Source: Flavobacteriales bacterium
GTDB taxonomy: Bacteria > Bacteroidota > Bacteroidia > CAIKAF01
Assembly: GCA_025451235.1 (NCBI GenBank)
Contig: JANWKT010000040.1
Location: 1-60,765 of the forward strand
DNA: 60,765 bases
Reading direction: 5' to 3'
This document shows, in pieces, positions 1-6,812 of this stretch. Every line of letters begins with the position of its first letter. Position 1 is the first letter of the stretch. The notes under the pieces are model-generated. The model was not told where the DNA came from and ran no database searches. It saw nothing but the letters and a program-made list of their open reading frames with translations. The position numbers and the translations under genes are program-made.

Positions 1-17
1 GCACGTTATACTAAAAG

Positions 18-1046
18 ATGACCACTTGCAACCGATCATATTATCAAACCGCCTCCAACCTGGGGGTGATCTATGCAAAACGGCAAGGGGGAAAAGAAAA
101 AAGCAGTAATGCTTATAGCTTCGGCTTCAATGGGCAACTCAAGGACAACGAGGTATACGGAGAGGGTAATGGGTATACAGCGGAGTTTTGGGAGTACGAC
201 CCTCGTATCGGTAGACGGTGGAATTTGGATCCCATAAATCAGGTTAGTATTAGTAATTATGCCTGCTTTGCAAATAGCCCAATTTACTTTAAAGATTCTA
301 GAGGAAATACCTGGGATCCAGAATCACAAGAATCAGCAGATGCTTACAATAAAGACTTGGATAATAGAATTAGTAATGTTGAAAGTAAAATTGAATCTAT
401 TACTACAGAACTGGCGGCTATTGATCCAGCGTCAAAAAAGTTTACCAAATTAAATGACCAGCTAAAAAACTTAAATGATCGGCTTATTGAATTGAATATT
501 GCTTCGATGGAATTTTCCGTTCTTTCACAATCGGATCAAGTGTATAGTTTACTCCCAAAAGTCAAAATAGATCATGGTGTTCTTGGCTTCCCAGAAGATG
601 AGGGAATGATATATTTGGGTGAGGAAGGAAATGTAATTGCCGAGTATGCTCATGGAAATCCAGCTGCGAAAGGACATGAGATAAAGCACTTGTATCAATA
701 TGAAATTGGAAGAGTCAGTTTAAATGAAGGTGGTGCTGGAGGCGCAATATATGATGCAACAGATGAAGTGGAAGCATATAACAGAGATGCGGTGTTTGAT
801 GGTGATATAACTTCACCAATGATCAGATTAACAACAGCAGATATAGTTAGCCATTCCGTTTACTCTCATTTACCTCAAGTGAGTTTAACAATAGACACAA
901 GATATAACGATGTATACAAATTCAACTCACAGTATTTCCCATTTGGTATTTCGGTACCAATTGAAGCCCCAAATGGAACATATAGAGAATTACATTTAAA
1001 AGATGGTGGTAGGAAAACATACGATCATTTTAGTACAACATACTGA
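18..1046 (+). CDS. Orphan RHS C-terminal tip with HExxH metallopeptidase-like toxin domain
   Basis: Residues about 32-75 are an RHS repeat-associated core (FGFNGQLKDNEVYGEGN, YDPRIGRRW). A variable C-terminal region follows, as in polymorphic RHS toxins. It has a coiled-coil-like stretch (about 110-165) and then HEIKH at residues 220-224, a zinc-protease HExxH motif, with acidic DEVEAY at 249-254 that could give the third metal ligand. I infer a toxin peptidase. An in-frame TAA lies two codons before the ATG, so this is not the end of a full RHS protein running in from the left; it is a detached tip. The next gene starts 2 nt downstream and is the likely immunity partner. Function is inferred; the core match is clear. 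Confidence 0.8.
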   Translation: MTTCNRSYYQTASNLGVIYAKRQGGKEKSSNAYSFGFNGQLKDNEVYGEGNGYTAEFWEYDPRIGRRWNLDPINQVSISNYACFANSPIYFKDSRGNTWDPESQESADAYNKDLDNRISNVESKIESITTELAAIDPASKKFTKLNDQLKNLNDRLIELNIASMEFSVLSQSDQVYSLLPKVKIDHGVLGFPEDEGMIYLGEEGNVIAEYAHGNPAAKGHEIKHLYQYEIGRVSLNEGGAGGAIYDATDEVEAYNRDAVFDGDITSPMIRLTTADIVSHSVYSHLPQVSLTIDTRYNDVYKFNSQYFPFGISVPIEAPNGTYRELHLKDGGRKTYDHFSTTY

Positions 1047-1048
1047 TT

Positions 1049-1690
1049 ATGAATAAATTTTTAATTATTTCAGCATATACTTCCATCTTGTTAATGGCTT
1101 GCAATACAAATAAAAAGATTTATAGGACTTTTTATATTGCTGAGGCTTCAAATAGTACTATAACTCTCTTCAAAAATAGAACATACCACTTAAATTTGGG
1201 TTTAGCCGGCTCCAGTGATGGTAGGTGGAAAAAGGAGGAAAATAAAATCATAATTAATAGCTATTATAAATGTTGTTGCATAGAAAGCATTAATATGTTT
1301 ATTAGTCCTGTGGACAGTTCTTCTTTTACAACTTTTCATATAATTGGAGAGGATGGAAGCGGCCCCCCTTCAATTATTTTTTTTGATAAAAATGAGAAAG
1401 CTATTGATACTATTCATATGAAAAATAATATTACAAAGACAGATTCATTTGTCTTTTATGGTAGAAGTCCACTAATAATTCAAAAGGATAAAGAGTATGC
1501 ATTTATTAAACTGATTACACCCAATTGGAATGGTACTGATGCAAAGTGGAATAAAAGTTTCGCTAGCTCTACTATGATCAAATATTCTTTCTCTGACTCG
1601 ATATATCTTGGATATCATTATAATAAAAACCCTTCAGATATATGTTTTGACAACAAAACATATATCATAAAAGGAAAGTACCTAAAATAA
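1049..1690 (+). CDS. Putative lipoprotein, candidate immunity protein
   Basis: This 213-aa protein starts with a lipoprotein signal peptide ending LLMAC (Cys18), so it should be lipidated and membrane-anchored on the periplasmic side. No family is recognised. It contains a CCC run near residue 70 and otherwise looks like a beta-rich domain. It lies 2 nt after an RHS tip and 6 nt before the next tip, the usual position of an immunity gene in RHS tip arrays. An envelope location would suit a toxin that acts in the periplasm. The immunity role is inferred from position only. Confidence 0.6.
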   Translation: MNKFLIISAYTSILLMACNTNKKIYRTFYIAEASNSTITLFKNRTYHLNLGLAGSSDGRWKKEENKIIINSYYKCCCIESINMFISPVDSSSFTTFHIIGEDGSGPPSIIFFDKNEKAIDTIHMKNNITKTDSFVFYGRSPLIIQKDKEYAFIKLITPNWNGTDAKWNKSFASSTMIKYSFSDSIYLGYHYNKNPSDICFDNKTYIIKGKYLK

Positions 1691-1696
1691 AGCTCT

Positions 1697-2695
1697 TTGA
1701 AATTTCGTACATCATATACATTTTCAAAAGGGCACATAAGCTCTTACAGCTTCGGCTTCAATGGACAACTCAAGGATAACGAGGTATACGGAGAGGGTAA
1801 TGCATACACAGCGGAGTTTTGGGAGTATGACCCTCGTATCGGTAGACGGTGGAATATTGACCCTGTTGTTAAGCCTTGGAGAAGCCCATATGATGCCTTC
1901 AGTAATAGTCCACTTGTGATGATTGATCCTGAAGGAGACGATGATTATTATGACAAACAAGGAAAGTACTTAGGAAGTGATTTTGCGGAAACTAAGAATG
2001 TAAGAATTATCGAGAAGGAGACCTGGAATACTTTCACGTACTACATGGGAGTTATTGATAATAAATCTGCTATAGCCGATGAAAAGATCCATGAAGGTTT
2101 TACCTTTTTGGCACAGAAAAGCAGCAAAGTTTTAACCATTGAATATAATGCTTCCGATTATGAGAACTTATGGAATCAAAGTTCTTCGACAAATAAAGAA
2201 AATGGAGGATATTTTGTTTTAGATCCTGCGGAAGCAACTTTATCTTATAGGCCTTGGAGTAATAATGGCTCGAATTCAGCTACTCAATCTAGTTCAGATG
2301 CAGTAGTAAAGCGTAATGGAGCATCATATATTCCACAAACTGGGCTAGTTGTTGTCGGATCTATCCATACACACCCAACTCAAGATGCGCAGGTTCAAGC
2401 TAATATTGGAGGAATGACTAGATTTGGACCAGTATCGGATGCTGCAAGTTATGAATTTCAATACACACAGGACCAAGTTGATGCAAATGGAAATCCGATG
2501 ATAGGTGATGGTTTACAAGCAATTGCACATGATTTCCCCTACTTTACTATGGCTGGAAAAAGTATAGATTTATTTAGCCAGAATGGTAAGAATACCAAAA
2601 ACAACAATATCGCTTCCTCAAAAGATTTAAAAGGAGGAGCATTTAACATATTAAAAATTTCATTAGAAGTTAATGGAGGTAAAGATAAAAGATGA
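1697..2695 (+). CDS. Orphan RHS tip with JAMM/MPN-like metalloprotease toxin domain
   Basis: The gene starts at TTG, immediately after the preceding lipoprotein gene. Residues about 15-60 are the RHS core (SYSFGFNGQLKDNE ... EYDPRIGRRWNIDP). The C-terminal domain carries GSIHTHP (His224 and His226), followed about 20 residues later by SDAAS (Ser247-Asp248). This resembles the HxHP...S/D metal site of JAB/JAMM (MPN) peptidases, which are known C-terminal domains of RHS and related polymorphic toxins. The spacing from the second His to Ser-Asp is longer than in classical JAMM enzymes, so activity is uncertain. The stop overlaps the next gene by 4 nt (ATGA), indicating translational coupling to an immunity candidate. 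Confidence 0.78.
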   Translation: MKFRTSYTFSKGHISSYSFGFNGQLKDNEVYGEGNAYTAEFWEYDPRIGRRWNIDPVVKPWRSPYDAFSNSPLVMIDPEGDDDYYDKQGKYLGSDFAETKNVRIIEKETWNTFTYYMGVIDNKSAIADEKIHEGFTFLAQKSSKVLTIEYNASDYENLWNQSSSTNKENGGYFVLDPAEATLSYRPWSNNGSNSATQSSSDAVVKRNGASYIPQTGLVVVGSIHTHPTQDAQVQANIGGMTRFGPVSDAASYEFQYTQDQVDANGNPMIGDGLQAIAHDFPYFTMAGKSIDLFSQNGKNTKNNNIASSKDLKGGAFNILKISLEVNGGKDKR

Positions 2696-3135
2696 AAACA
2701 CTAACTAACATTTTATTACTAGCTGCAATTTTATGCGGCTGTAATTCACCAAAAGCTAACAATCAAGATAAAAAGATCGATAATAATTATGCTTTTGATA
2801 CTACCTTTTATTATCTGCCTGAGAATACTACCAATGTAATTTATCAGGATTTAAGTAGTTCTGAATGGTCTAATGCTAATTTTTGCTTAATACTATTTAC
2901 AGACTCAACAATGTCCCTTTTATTCAATTATAGAGATAGAAATACTGAAGTTTTATTAGCTGGAGATGTTTCAACTAATCGTGTTATGAAGATAAAAAAT
3001 AAAACATTTCCAGTATATTTTATGAGTGACTATGCTTTTGCTAATCCCCAAAATACTACCCCATATACTCCATCAATCCATGAAGCAGTTAAAAGTTACA
3101 AGGTTGATTATGGTGGGAATTTGGTAATTAAATAA
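2692..3135 (+). CDS. Putative lipoprotein, candidate immunity protein
   Basis: This 147-aa protein has a lipoprotein signal peptide ending LCGC (Cys17). Its ATG overlaps the stop of the JAMM-like RHS tip by 4 nt. No known family is recognised. It is the last gene of the + strand RHS array and is followed by a hairpin with a T-run at 3144-3178. Tight coupling to the toxin tip and the envelope anchor suggest immunity, but no immunity family signature was seen. Confidence 0.6.
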   Translation: MKTLTNILLLAAILCGCNSPKANNQDKKIDNNYAFDTTFYYLPENTTNVIYQDLSSSEWSNANFCLILFTDSTMSLLFNYRDRNTEVLLAGDVSTNRVMKIKNKTFPVYFMSDYAFANPQNTTPYTPSIHEAVKSYKVDYGGNLVIK

Positions 3136-3143
3136 AATACTTC

Positions 3144-3178
3144 ACCCGTTAGTCTCCTTCAAGGGATTAACGGGTTTT
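3144..3178 (+). terminator. Rho-independent terminator of the RHS array
   Basis: A 13-bp stem (ACCCGTTAGTCTC with GGGATTAACGGGT, two G.T pairs) and a 6-nt loop are followed by TTTT. It lies directly after the last immunity candidate. Confidence 0.75.
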
Positions 3179-3262
3179 AATTAACCTCAACTTTTTCAAT
3201 CTAGTTCTAATGGCATTATCACTACGGCCGTGTAGCTCAGCTAACACGGCTGTTTTATTCAA
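3167..3262 (-). pseudogene. Truncated paralogue of the small HTH protein at 4791-4979
   Basis: Reading the minus strand gives NKTAVLAELHGRSDNAIRTR followed by LKKLRL. This matches the C-terminal half of the 62-aa HTH protein at 4791-4979 (KIAVLAELHGRSVGAIRSG, then LRKLQGL). The N-terminal half (EWIPEEEQLLLQRF in the intact copy) is absent and a stop codon lies just upstream. This is a decayed duplicate, not a functional gene. Confidence 0.7.
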
Positions 3263-3272
3263 TATCAAAAAT

Positions 3273-3383
3273 CTACAATCTTCCCGTCAACCACATAATC
3301 AAAACAACAAGAATCACCAAAGCGAACAGTAAGAACTTTGGATCCATCCTGGGATGTCGGTACCGGTTATACTTCCTTGCCAT
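3273..3383 (-). CDS. Possible single-TM small protein
   Basis: A 36-aa reading frame starting at ATG consists of a basic N-terminus (MARKYNRYRHPR) and one strong hydrophobic segment (FLLFALVILVVLIMWL). An internal Met would give a 24-aa version. It lies just upstream of the decayed HTH fragment on the same strand. No family is recognised and chance occurrence in AT-rich DNA cannot be excluded. Confidence 0.3.
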   Translation of the reverse strand: MARKYNRYRHPRMDPKFLLFALVILVVLIMWLTGRL

Positions 3384-3571
3384 ATTTATTGGCATCGTCA
3401 AAAATGGCGGTGCAATACCTATCCAACGTTGGTCTGTTTTTAAGGTTGTCGGGCTATATTTTATTAACAATTACCCAATGTTCCACACTTAAGTAGCAAA
3501 ACTCCAAGGTCGGCAACATAACTTATTGATATAGCTTAAAATATACACTTGGTAGCCATGGCAGGAAAGAT

Positions 3572-4264
3572 CCACACTAAAGTGTGCAACTAAAGTTTAC
3601 TTTTCACACTATAGTATGAAACTAAAGTTTATTTAAGTCAACTTAAATTGGTTTTACGACCGAAAAATTGGCCGAAAAATAACGGTTAAAAAAGACGTTC
3701 AATCTACCTCCAGAAATAAATCATGAAATTGAATTTTAAAATTCATGAAAATTAGAATTTATATAATAATTTAAACCTATACAACTATCTTTATATCAAT
3801 TTGTTAGAATTTAAAAAATTGAATTTGAATTTTCCTGATAGAATTAAAGATCCAATTGAATTTTCATTAGAATTTAAATGACGTTTAAATTGCATTTAAA
3901 ATGTTCACGAACTTGTTCGCAAATCTGTTCGCAAAAAAGTTCGGAAATCTTTTCCCAAAGTTTGCGAAATCTTTTCCGAAAATGCGCATCAAATGTGTGT
4001 CAAATGTCGGACAAATGCGCAAACTTTTGCAGATCTGCAAAATCAACATAAATAACTAATAGTCAGTAAATAAAGTTCATTTTTCTGGCAAATATGGACG
4101 CAAGATTTGCGTCAATGTGTGCGCAATTGTGCGCAAAAAAGGTGAAATGCTTTCACCTTCCAGGTGAAATTTTGGGTTGCAATATTGCAACCCAAGTGTT
4201 CATGCAAATTTGCAAGTAAACTTTCATGAAAATGTATAAATTATTAACCACGCCAGTTCTGGCG
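3572..4264. repeat. Chain of short perfect palindromes in non-coding DNA
   Basis: About 700 bp without a credible gene is built from successive short palindromes and near-repeats. Examples: CACACTaaAGTGTG at about 3573-3586; a 16-bp palindrome TGAATTTTAAAATTCA near 3730-3745; 12-nt imperfect tandem units at 3903-3984; GACGCAAgatTTGCGTC at 4097-4113; AAGGTGAAAtgcTTTCACCTT at 4139-4159 (9-bp arms); a perfect 24-bp palindrome with arms TTGGGTTGCAAT at 4172-4195; TGCAAATTTGCA at 4203-4214; and CGCCAGttCTGGCG at 4251-4264. Neighbouring blocks share words, as if each derived from the last. Function is unknown. Confidence 0.8.
3903..3984. repeat. Degenerate 12-nt tandem repeats
   Basis: Successive units read GTTCACGAACTT, GTTCGCAAATCT, GTTCGCAAAAAA, GTTCGGAAATCT, TTTCCCAAAGTT, then TGCGAAATCT and TTTCCGAAAATG. 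The consensus is roughly GTTCGCAAATCT, about seven copies, with drift from left to right. It lies inside the palindrome chain and resembles an iteron-like or operator-like array. Confidence 0.65.
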
Positions 4265-4531
4265 GTGCGGCACGGAGTATCAGTAAAGTCAATACTTGCA
4301 GCATTTTTAACACAATAAAATATGAAATTTAAATACTCAGTATCTATTTTCAACATGCTTTGTCAGTAACCCATGGAGTGCTTGCTACCATTGGGGAAAG
4401 TTTTTTGCTGACCGTAAAAAGCGCGAAATGTAGCACAAATTTGTATTGTTACATTGTTGATAAATGTTTACGTACTTAACTACCCCTAGCAACGAAATAT
4501 GCAACTTTTGTTTATACTTTTGTATAAGTAG

Positions 4532-4560
4532 AAACGGGCGGCTAACGCCACCCGTTTTTT
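4532..4560 (+). terminator. Strong terminator-like hairpin
   Basis: AAACGGG and GGC pair with GCC and CCCGTTT (7 + 3 bp, one mismatch) around a TAAC loop, followed by seven T on the + strand. No + strand protein gene precedes it, so it may end a non-coding transcript. Confidence 0.6.
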
Positions 4561-4669
4561 TGACTGGAAAAAGTTCTTTGCAACTTATTGTTAAGATGTC
4601 GCCAACGACATCAACAAAAAAATGGTAAGTGAAAAAGAACCGGAAAAGCTTCCAAAACTTTTCCTTGAG

Positions 4670-4701
4670 AAAAAGCCTCTTGTGCAGCAAGGGGCTTTTT
4701 T
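4670..4701 (+). terminator. Second terminator-like hairpin
   Basis: AAAAAGCCTCTTG pairs with CAAGGGGCTTTTT (13 bp, one T.G) around loop TGCAG, with flanking A and T runs. It could work on either strand: for a + strand RNA starting after 4560, or for the minus-strand HTH gene that ends at 4791. Confidence 0.55.
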
Positions 4702-4790
4702 GTTGTATCAAAATTACGTAATCTATATGTAAATTTACATATATTAGGATCAGAAGTTATGTATTGATTTTTGAACAATTTTTTATCTGA

Positions 4791-4979
4791 TCATTTAAGC
4801 CCTTGGAGCTTTCTAAGCCCGCTCCTGATGGCCCCTACGCTTCTGCCATGAAGTTCTGCCAAAACGGCTATTTTAATGCCACTGTTAAAACGTTGGAGTA
4901 ATAACTGCTCTTCTTCCGGGATCCATTCTTTACCCCGGTTATCAAATACCTGGTAGTATTTTTTCTTTTTACTTACCAT
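4791..4979 (-). CDS. Small helix-turn-helix protein
   Basis: The 62-aa protein has a basic N-terminus (VSKKKKYYQVFDNRGK) and a three-helix HTH: EWIPEEEQLLLQRFNSG, then IAVLAELHGRSVGAIRSG, then LRKL. The W..EEE..L...F..G...A.LHGRS.GAI..L pattern is that of a small Myb/gcrA-like DNA-binding module, often found fused to helicases or free in mobile regions. Its start overlaps the SLATT-like gene by 11 nt, so the two are probably co-transcribed with this gene second. A decayed paralogue lies at 3167-3262, which points to local duplication. It may regulate the operon or be part of the effector system. Confidence 0.65.
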   Translation of the reverse strand: MVSKKKKYYQVFDNRGKEWIPEEEQLLLQRFNSGIKIAVLAELHGRSVGAIRSGLRKLQGLK

Positions 4980-5634
4980 TCGTAACTAAAAGATAAATGC
5001 ACCAGATAATTACAGGAGCACCAATGTATATGTGATAGATAAGCTTAGTGCGATAGTATTTTTTAAATCTTGTCCCCCACCGTTGGCCCCGAGTTAGTTC
5101 AAAATACTCACTGAATTGCAATTTAAAAGTATCATGATCAATCGAATCATGGTTTTCATTATCATTTAAAATAGCCTGATATCTTTTTTCTACATCCTTA
5201 CAAAAAACTTCCTTCTCAGCTTCTGTATGTGTTCCAATTGTTTTAAACATCCTTACCTCATTGTTTAGTGATCCTATCAGTAAAGCACAGTGATGAAACT
5301 TGTGAGCTCTAAGCCGATAATCTTTTGCATTTTCAATCTGGCTAAGAACTAAGAACAAAATAGATAATGCAGTAGTAGCCAAAGTTAAAATGGTAACAAC
5401 TTTAGTCTCTGTTACGATATTAAAAGCGGTTAGTAGCGAAATCACAATCAGGTAACAAGAAAGCATTGCAAGAGAAAGGTTAGATAAACTGGCAATAACA
5501 TTAAGTCTTTTGCTGGCATTGAACCTGGCACATTTAGTACTCCATGTCTTGTAACCAAGTTCCTCCAGGAACGTTTTATTTAAATGATCTTTATGTTTGG
5601 GAAACTGTGCCTTAGTGGTATTATTCTCTGTCAT
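4969..5634 (-). CDS. SLATT-domain (probably SLATT_5) two-TM putative defence effector
   Basis: This 221-aa protein has two hydrophobic segments (about 46-68 and 77-97), then IENAKDYRLRAHKFHHCALL, a helical region with YQAILNDNENHDSIDHD, and a third membrane segment at the C-terminus (about 200-217). The layout and the Y..IL...ENH...D motif fit the SLATT_5 family of 2TM effectors (SMODS/SLOG-associating). From memory, that family is usually coupled to a reverse transcriptase in defence loci and is thought to permeabilise membranes. No RT or nucleotidyltransferase is visible in this window. The neighbours are a small HTH gene (11-nt overlap) and structured non-coding DNA. Family call fairly confident; role inferred. 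Confidence 0.7.
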   Translation of the reverse strand: MTENNTTKAQFPKHKDHLNKTFLEELGYKTWSTKCARFNASKRLNVIASLSNLSLAMLSCYLIVISLLTAFNIVTETKVVTILTLATTALSILFLVLSQIENAKDYRLRAHKFHHCALLIGSLNNEVRMFKTIGTHTEAEKEVFCKDVEKRYQAILNDNENHDSIDHDTFKLQFSEYFELTRGQRWGTRFKKYYRTKLIYHIYIGAPVIIWCIYLLVTNGK

Positions 5635-5986
5635 TTTTTGGGCGGATCAAAGTATTAAGCTAGAAAGCCTTTGTTTAGCTTTGGATAAAAAACAACACAG
5701 CGTTGTTGTCTTCATAATTGTAGTAAAACGTCATAAAAAAATATTTATACAAAAATATAGAAGATCCCACGAATTATGAGATCAAAAAAGCAACAAAATC
5801 TTTTCAGTTATCAACAGGTTTCCAGTTTAGTAAGTTTATACAAAAAAGTTACAAAAATGGTAAGTACTTCCCGAAATTTGTATGTTATCTACTAAAATGG
5901 ATAAAAGGAAAAGATATAGACCGGTTCGATCCTATCGAACAAAAAAATTGTAACAAATCTTTTTCATTTGTTACAATTTCAATTAT
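5635..5986. other. Intergenic region with two perfect inverted repeats
   Basis: No gene is seen. GTTCGATcctATCGAAC lies at 5924-5940. ATTGTAACAAAT and its complement form a 12-bp hairpin with a 7-nt loop at 5947-5977, flanked by A and T tracts. The second hairpin could terminate the minus-strand microprotein gene that ends at 5987. Confidence 0.5.
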
Positions 5987-6106
5987 TTATAAATCAAACA
6001 GTTGTATTGAGGGTTGATTTTTTTTAAAAAACCCGAAAAGATATACTATACCCATTACAATCAATGGACTAATTACTTGGCTGAATATGTCTTTTAAAAT
6101 ATTCAC
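5987..6106 (-). CDS. GTG-initiated membrane microprotein, copy 1
   Basis: A 39-residue frame starts at GTG, with an in-frame TGA two codons upstream. It reads NILKDIFSQVISPLIVMGIV followed by YLFGFFKKN and a short tail. It is an amphipathic start plus one TM segment and a basic end. The adjacent copy at 6121-6270 keeps LKDIF.QVISPLIVMGIV.LF while the DNA differs mostly at third codon positions (about 10 synonymous changes against 6 replacements over 30 codons), which argues for real coding. TAGTTTTG, a TAnnTTTG-type -7 box, ends about 5 nt before GTG. Function unknown; a small hydrophobic toxin or a regulatory membrane peptide is possible. Confidence 0.6.
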   Translation of the reverse strand: MNILKDIFSQVISPLIVMGIVYLFGFFKKNQPSIQLFDL

Positions 6107-6120
6107 GGGTCAAAACTACA

Positions 6121-6270
6121 TTAAATAATCGGTGTTCGAGTTCCCTTTGGTACCCTAAAGGGGCTGGAATCGAACACCGTGTTTTTTTTGAAAATCCTGA
6201 AAAGGAATACAATACCCATCACAATCAGTGGGCTGATCACTTGACCGAATATATCTTTTAGAAATTCCAC
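6121..6270 (-). CDS. GTG-initiated membrane microprotein, copy 2
   Basis: This 49-residue frame is the tandem paralogue of the gene at 5987-6106: EFLKDIFGQVISPLIVMGIV, then FLFRIFKKN, then a divergent 19-residue tail. The tail is encoded inside a strong hairpin (6130-6179), so the conserved part stops at about residue 30. The upstream sequence TAGTTTTGATCC before GTG is almost identical to that of copy 1, so the duplicated unit includes the promoter-like box. Function unknown. Confidence 0.6.
   Translation of the reverse strand: MEFLKDIFGQVISPLIVMGIVFLFRIFKKNTVFDSSPFRVPKGTRTPII
6130..6189 (+). terminator. Hairpin with + strand T-run
   Basis: CGGTGTTCGA and TTCC pair with GGAA and TCGAACACCG (14 bp in all) over a CTTT/AAAG inner stem, then TGTTTTTTTT on the + strand. 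It lies inside the 3' end of the second microprotein gene. It could terminate a + strand transcript or insulate the two copies. Confidence 0.45.
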
Positions 6271-6354
6271 GGATCAAAACTACATAAAATAATCGACGGG
6301 AGAAAGAAACCGGAAAATCGGAATTCAGTTTTCTTGCACGCAAAAACGCATGCC

Positions 6355-6812
6355 AGCCAAGCACATACTGCTTGGTTTTGTTTTCTAAGGAAGCCGCAGA
6401 ATGTGCTTTAAGAATGGCTGTCATGGTTTGTTGCAGCGTGCTGCTAAAACTTTCATGATAACTCCCAGCCTGTTCTTCACCTGTCTTCGTTCAGGTGGAT
6501 TCCTTCCTGAAAAAGGAAGAGATCCCCTTCACTACATCCAGGTAAAGAACATGCTTCCGTTATCCATTATTGTGCTCGCCGCTGTTTCGCACCGGCTGCC
6601 TGCTGTCATGGTTTTTAGTCCCTGCAGGCCTGTACCCTGCATTTCTTCAAAAACACACGCCACCAGTTGCAATGTATCGTATACCTCGCCTTTTCAAGGC
6701 TCCTGGTATACGACCTGTGCTCAACTCGCTGTGGCGAGCCGCACTTGTCCGGAGTAGATCGGTATTGCATACCGACTACATCCCTGCCTTTGCCGCAGGC
6801 GCTTTTTCCTAG
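6355..6812 (+). ncRNA. Candidate structured RNA: GC-rich chain of hairpins ending in a terminator
   Basis: This segment is visibly richer in G+C than its surroundings and holds many perfect short hairpins: CCAAGC/GCTTGG 6357-6375; GCAGCgtGCTGC 6433-6444; CACCTG/CAGGTG 6478-6497; CTTCCT/AGGAAG 6503-6519; TCGTATACC/GGTATACGA enclosing GCCTTttcAAGGC 6677-6713; CTCGCtgtgGCGAG 6725-6738; GTAG and CGGTATtgcATACCG and CTAC 6754-6779; CCTGC/GCAGG 6783-6799, followed by GCTTTTTCC. The last pairing plus T-run looks like a + strand terminator. Reading frames on both strands are short and unconvincing. I do not recognise RNase P, tmRNA, 6S or a group II intron. The 5' end is unknown. Confidence 0.45.

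Larger units (their letters stand above)
4265..4790. other. Non-coding stretch with two terminators
   Basis: No convincing protein gene is seen. Minus-strand reading frames here run straight through both terminator hairpins and match nothing recognised. The two + strand terminators about 140 bp apart suggest short untranslated RNAs, but no promoter could be fixed. Confidence 0.5.

Noticed and set aside
3572-4264. CRISPR array
   Set aside because: Repeat units are short, drifting and of variable spacing, without identical repeats of 24-40 nt and unique spacers; no cas gene is near.
4153-4711. Minus-strand open frames of 67 and 108 codons
   Set aside because: They run through strong terminator hairpins and palindromes and have no recognisable composition or start context.
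4265-5634. Retron or DRT defence system
   Set aside because: No reverse transcriptase gene is visible, although SLATT-like and structured DNA are present.
6130-6180. tRNA T-arm-like TTCGATTCC
   Set aside because: The bases around the loop do not form a T-stem and no acceptor, D or anticodon arm is found; the sequence is part of a plain hairpin.
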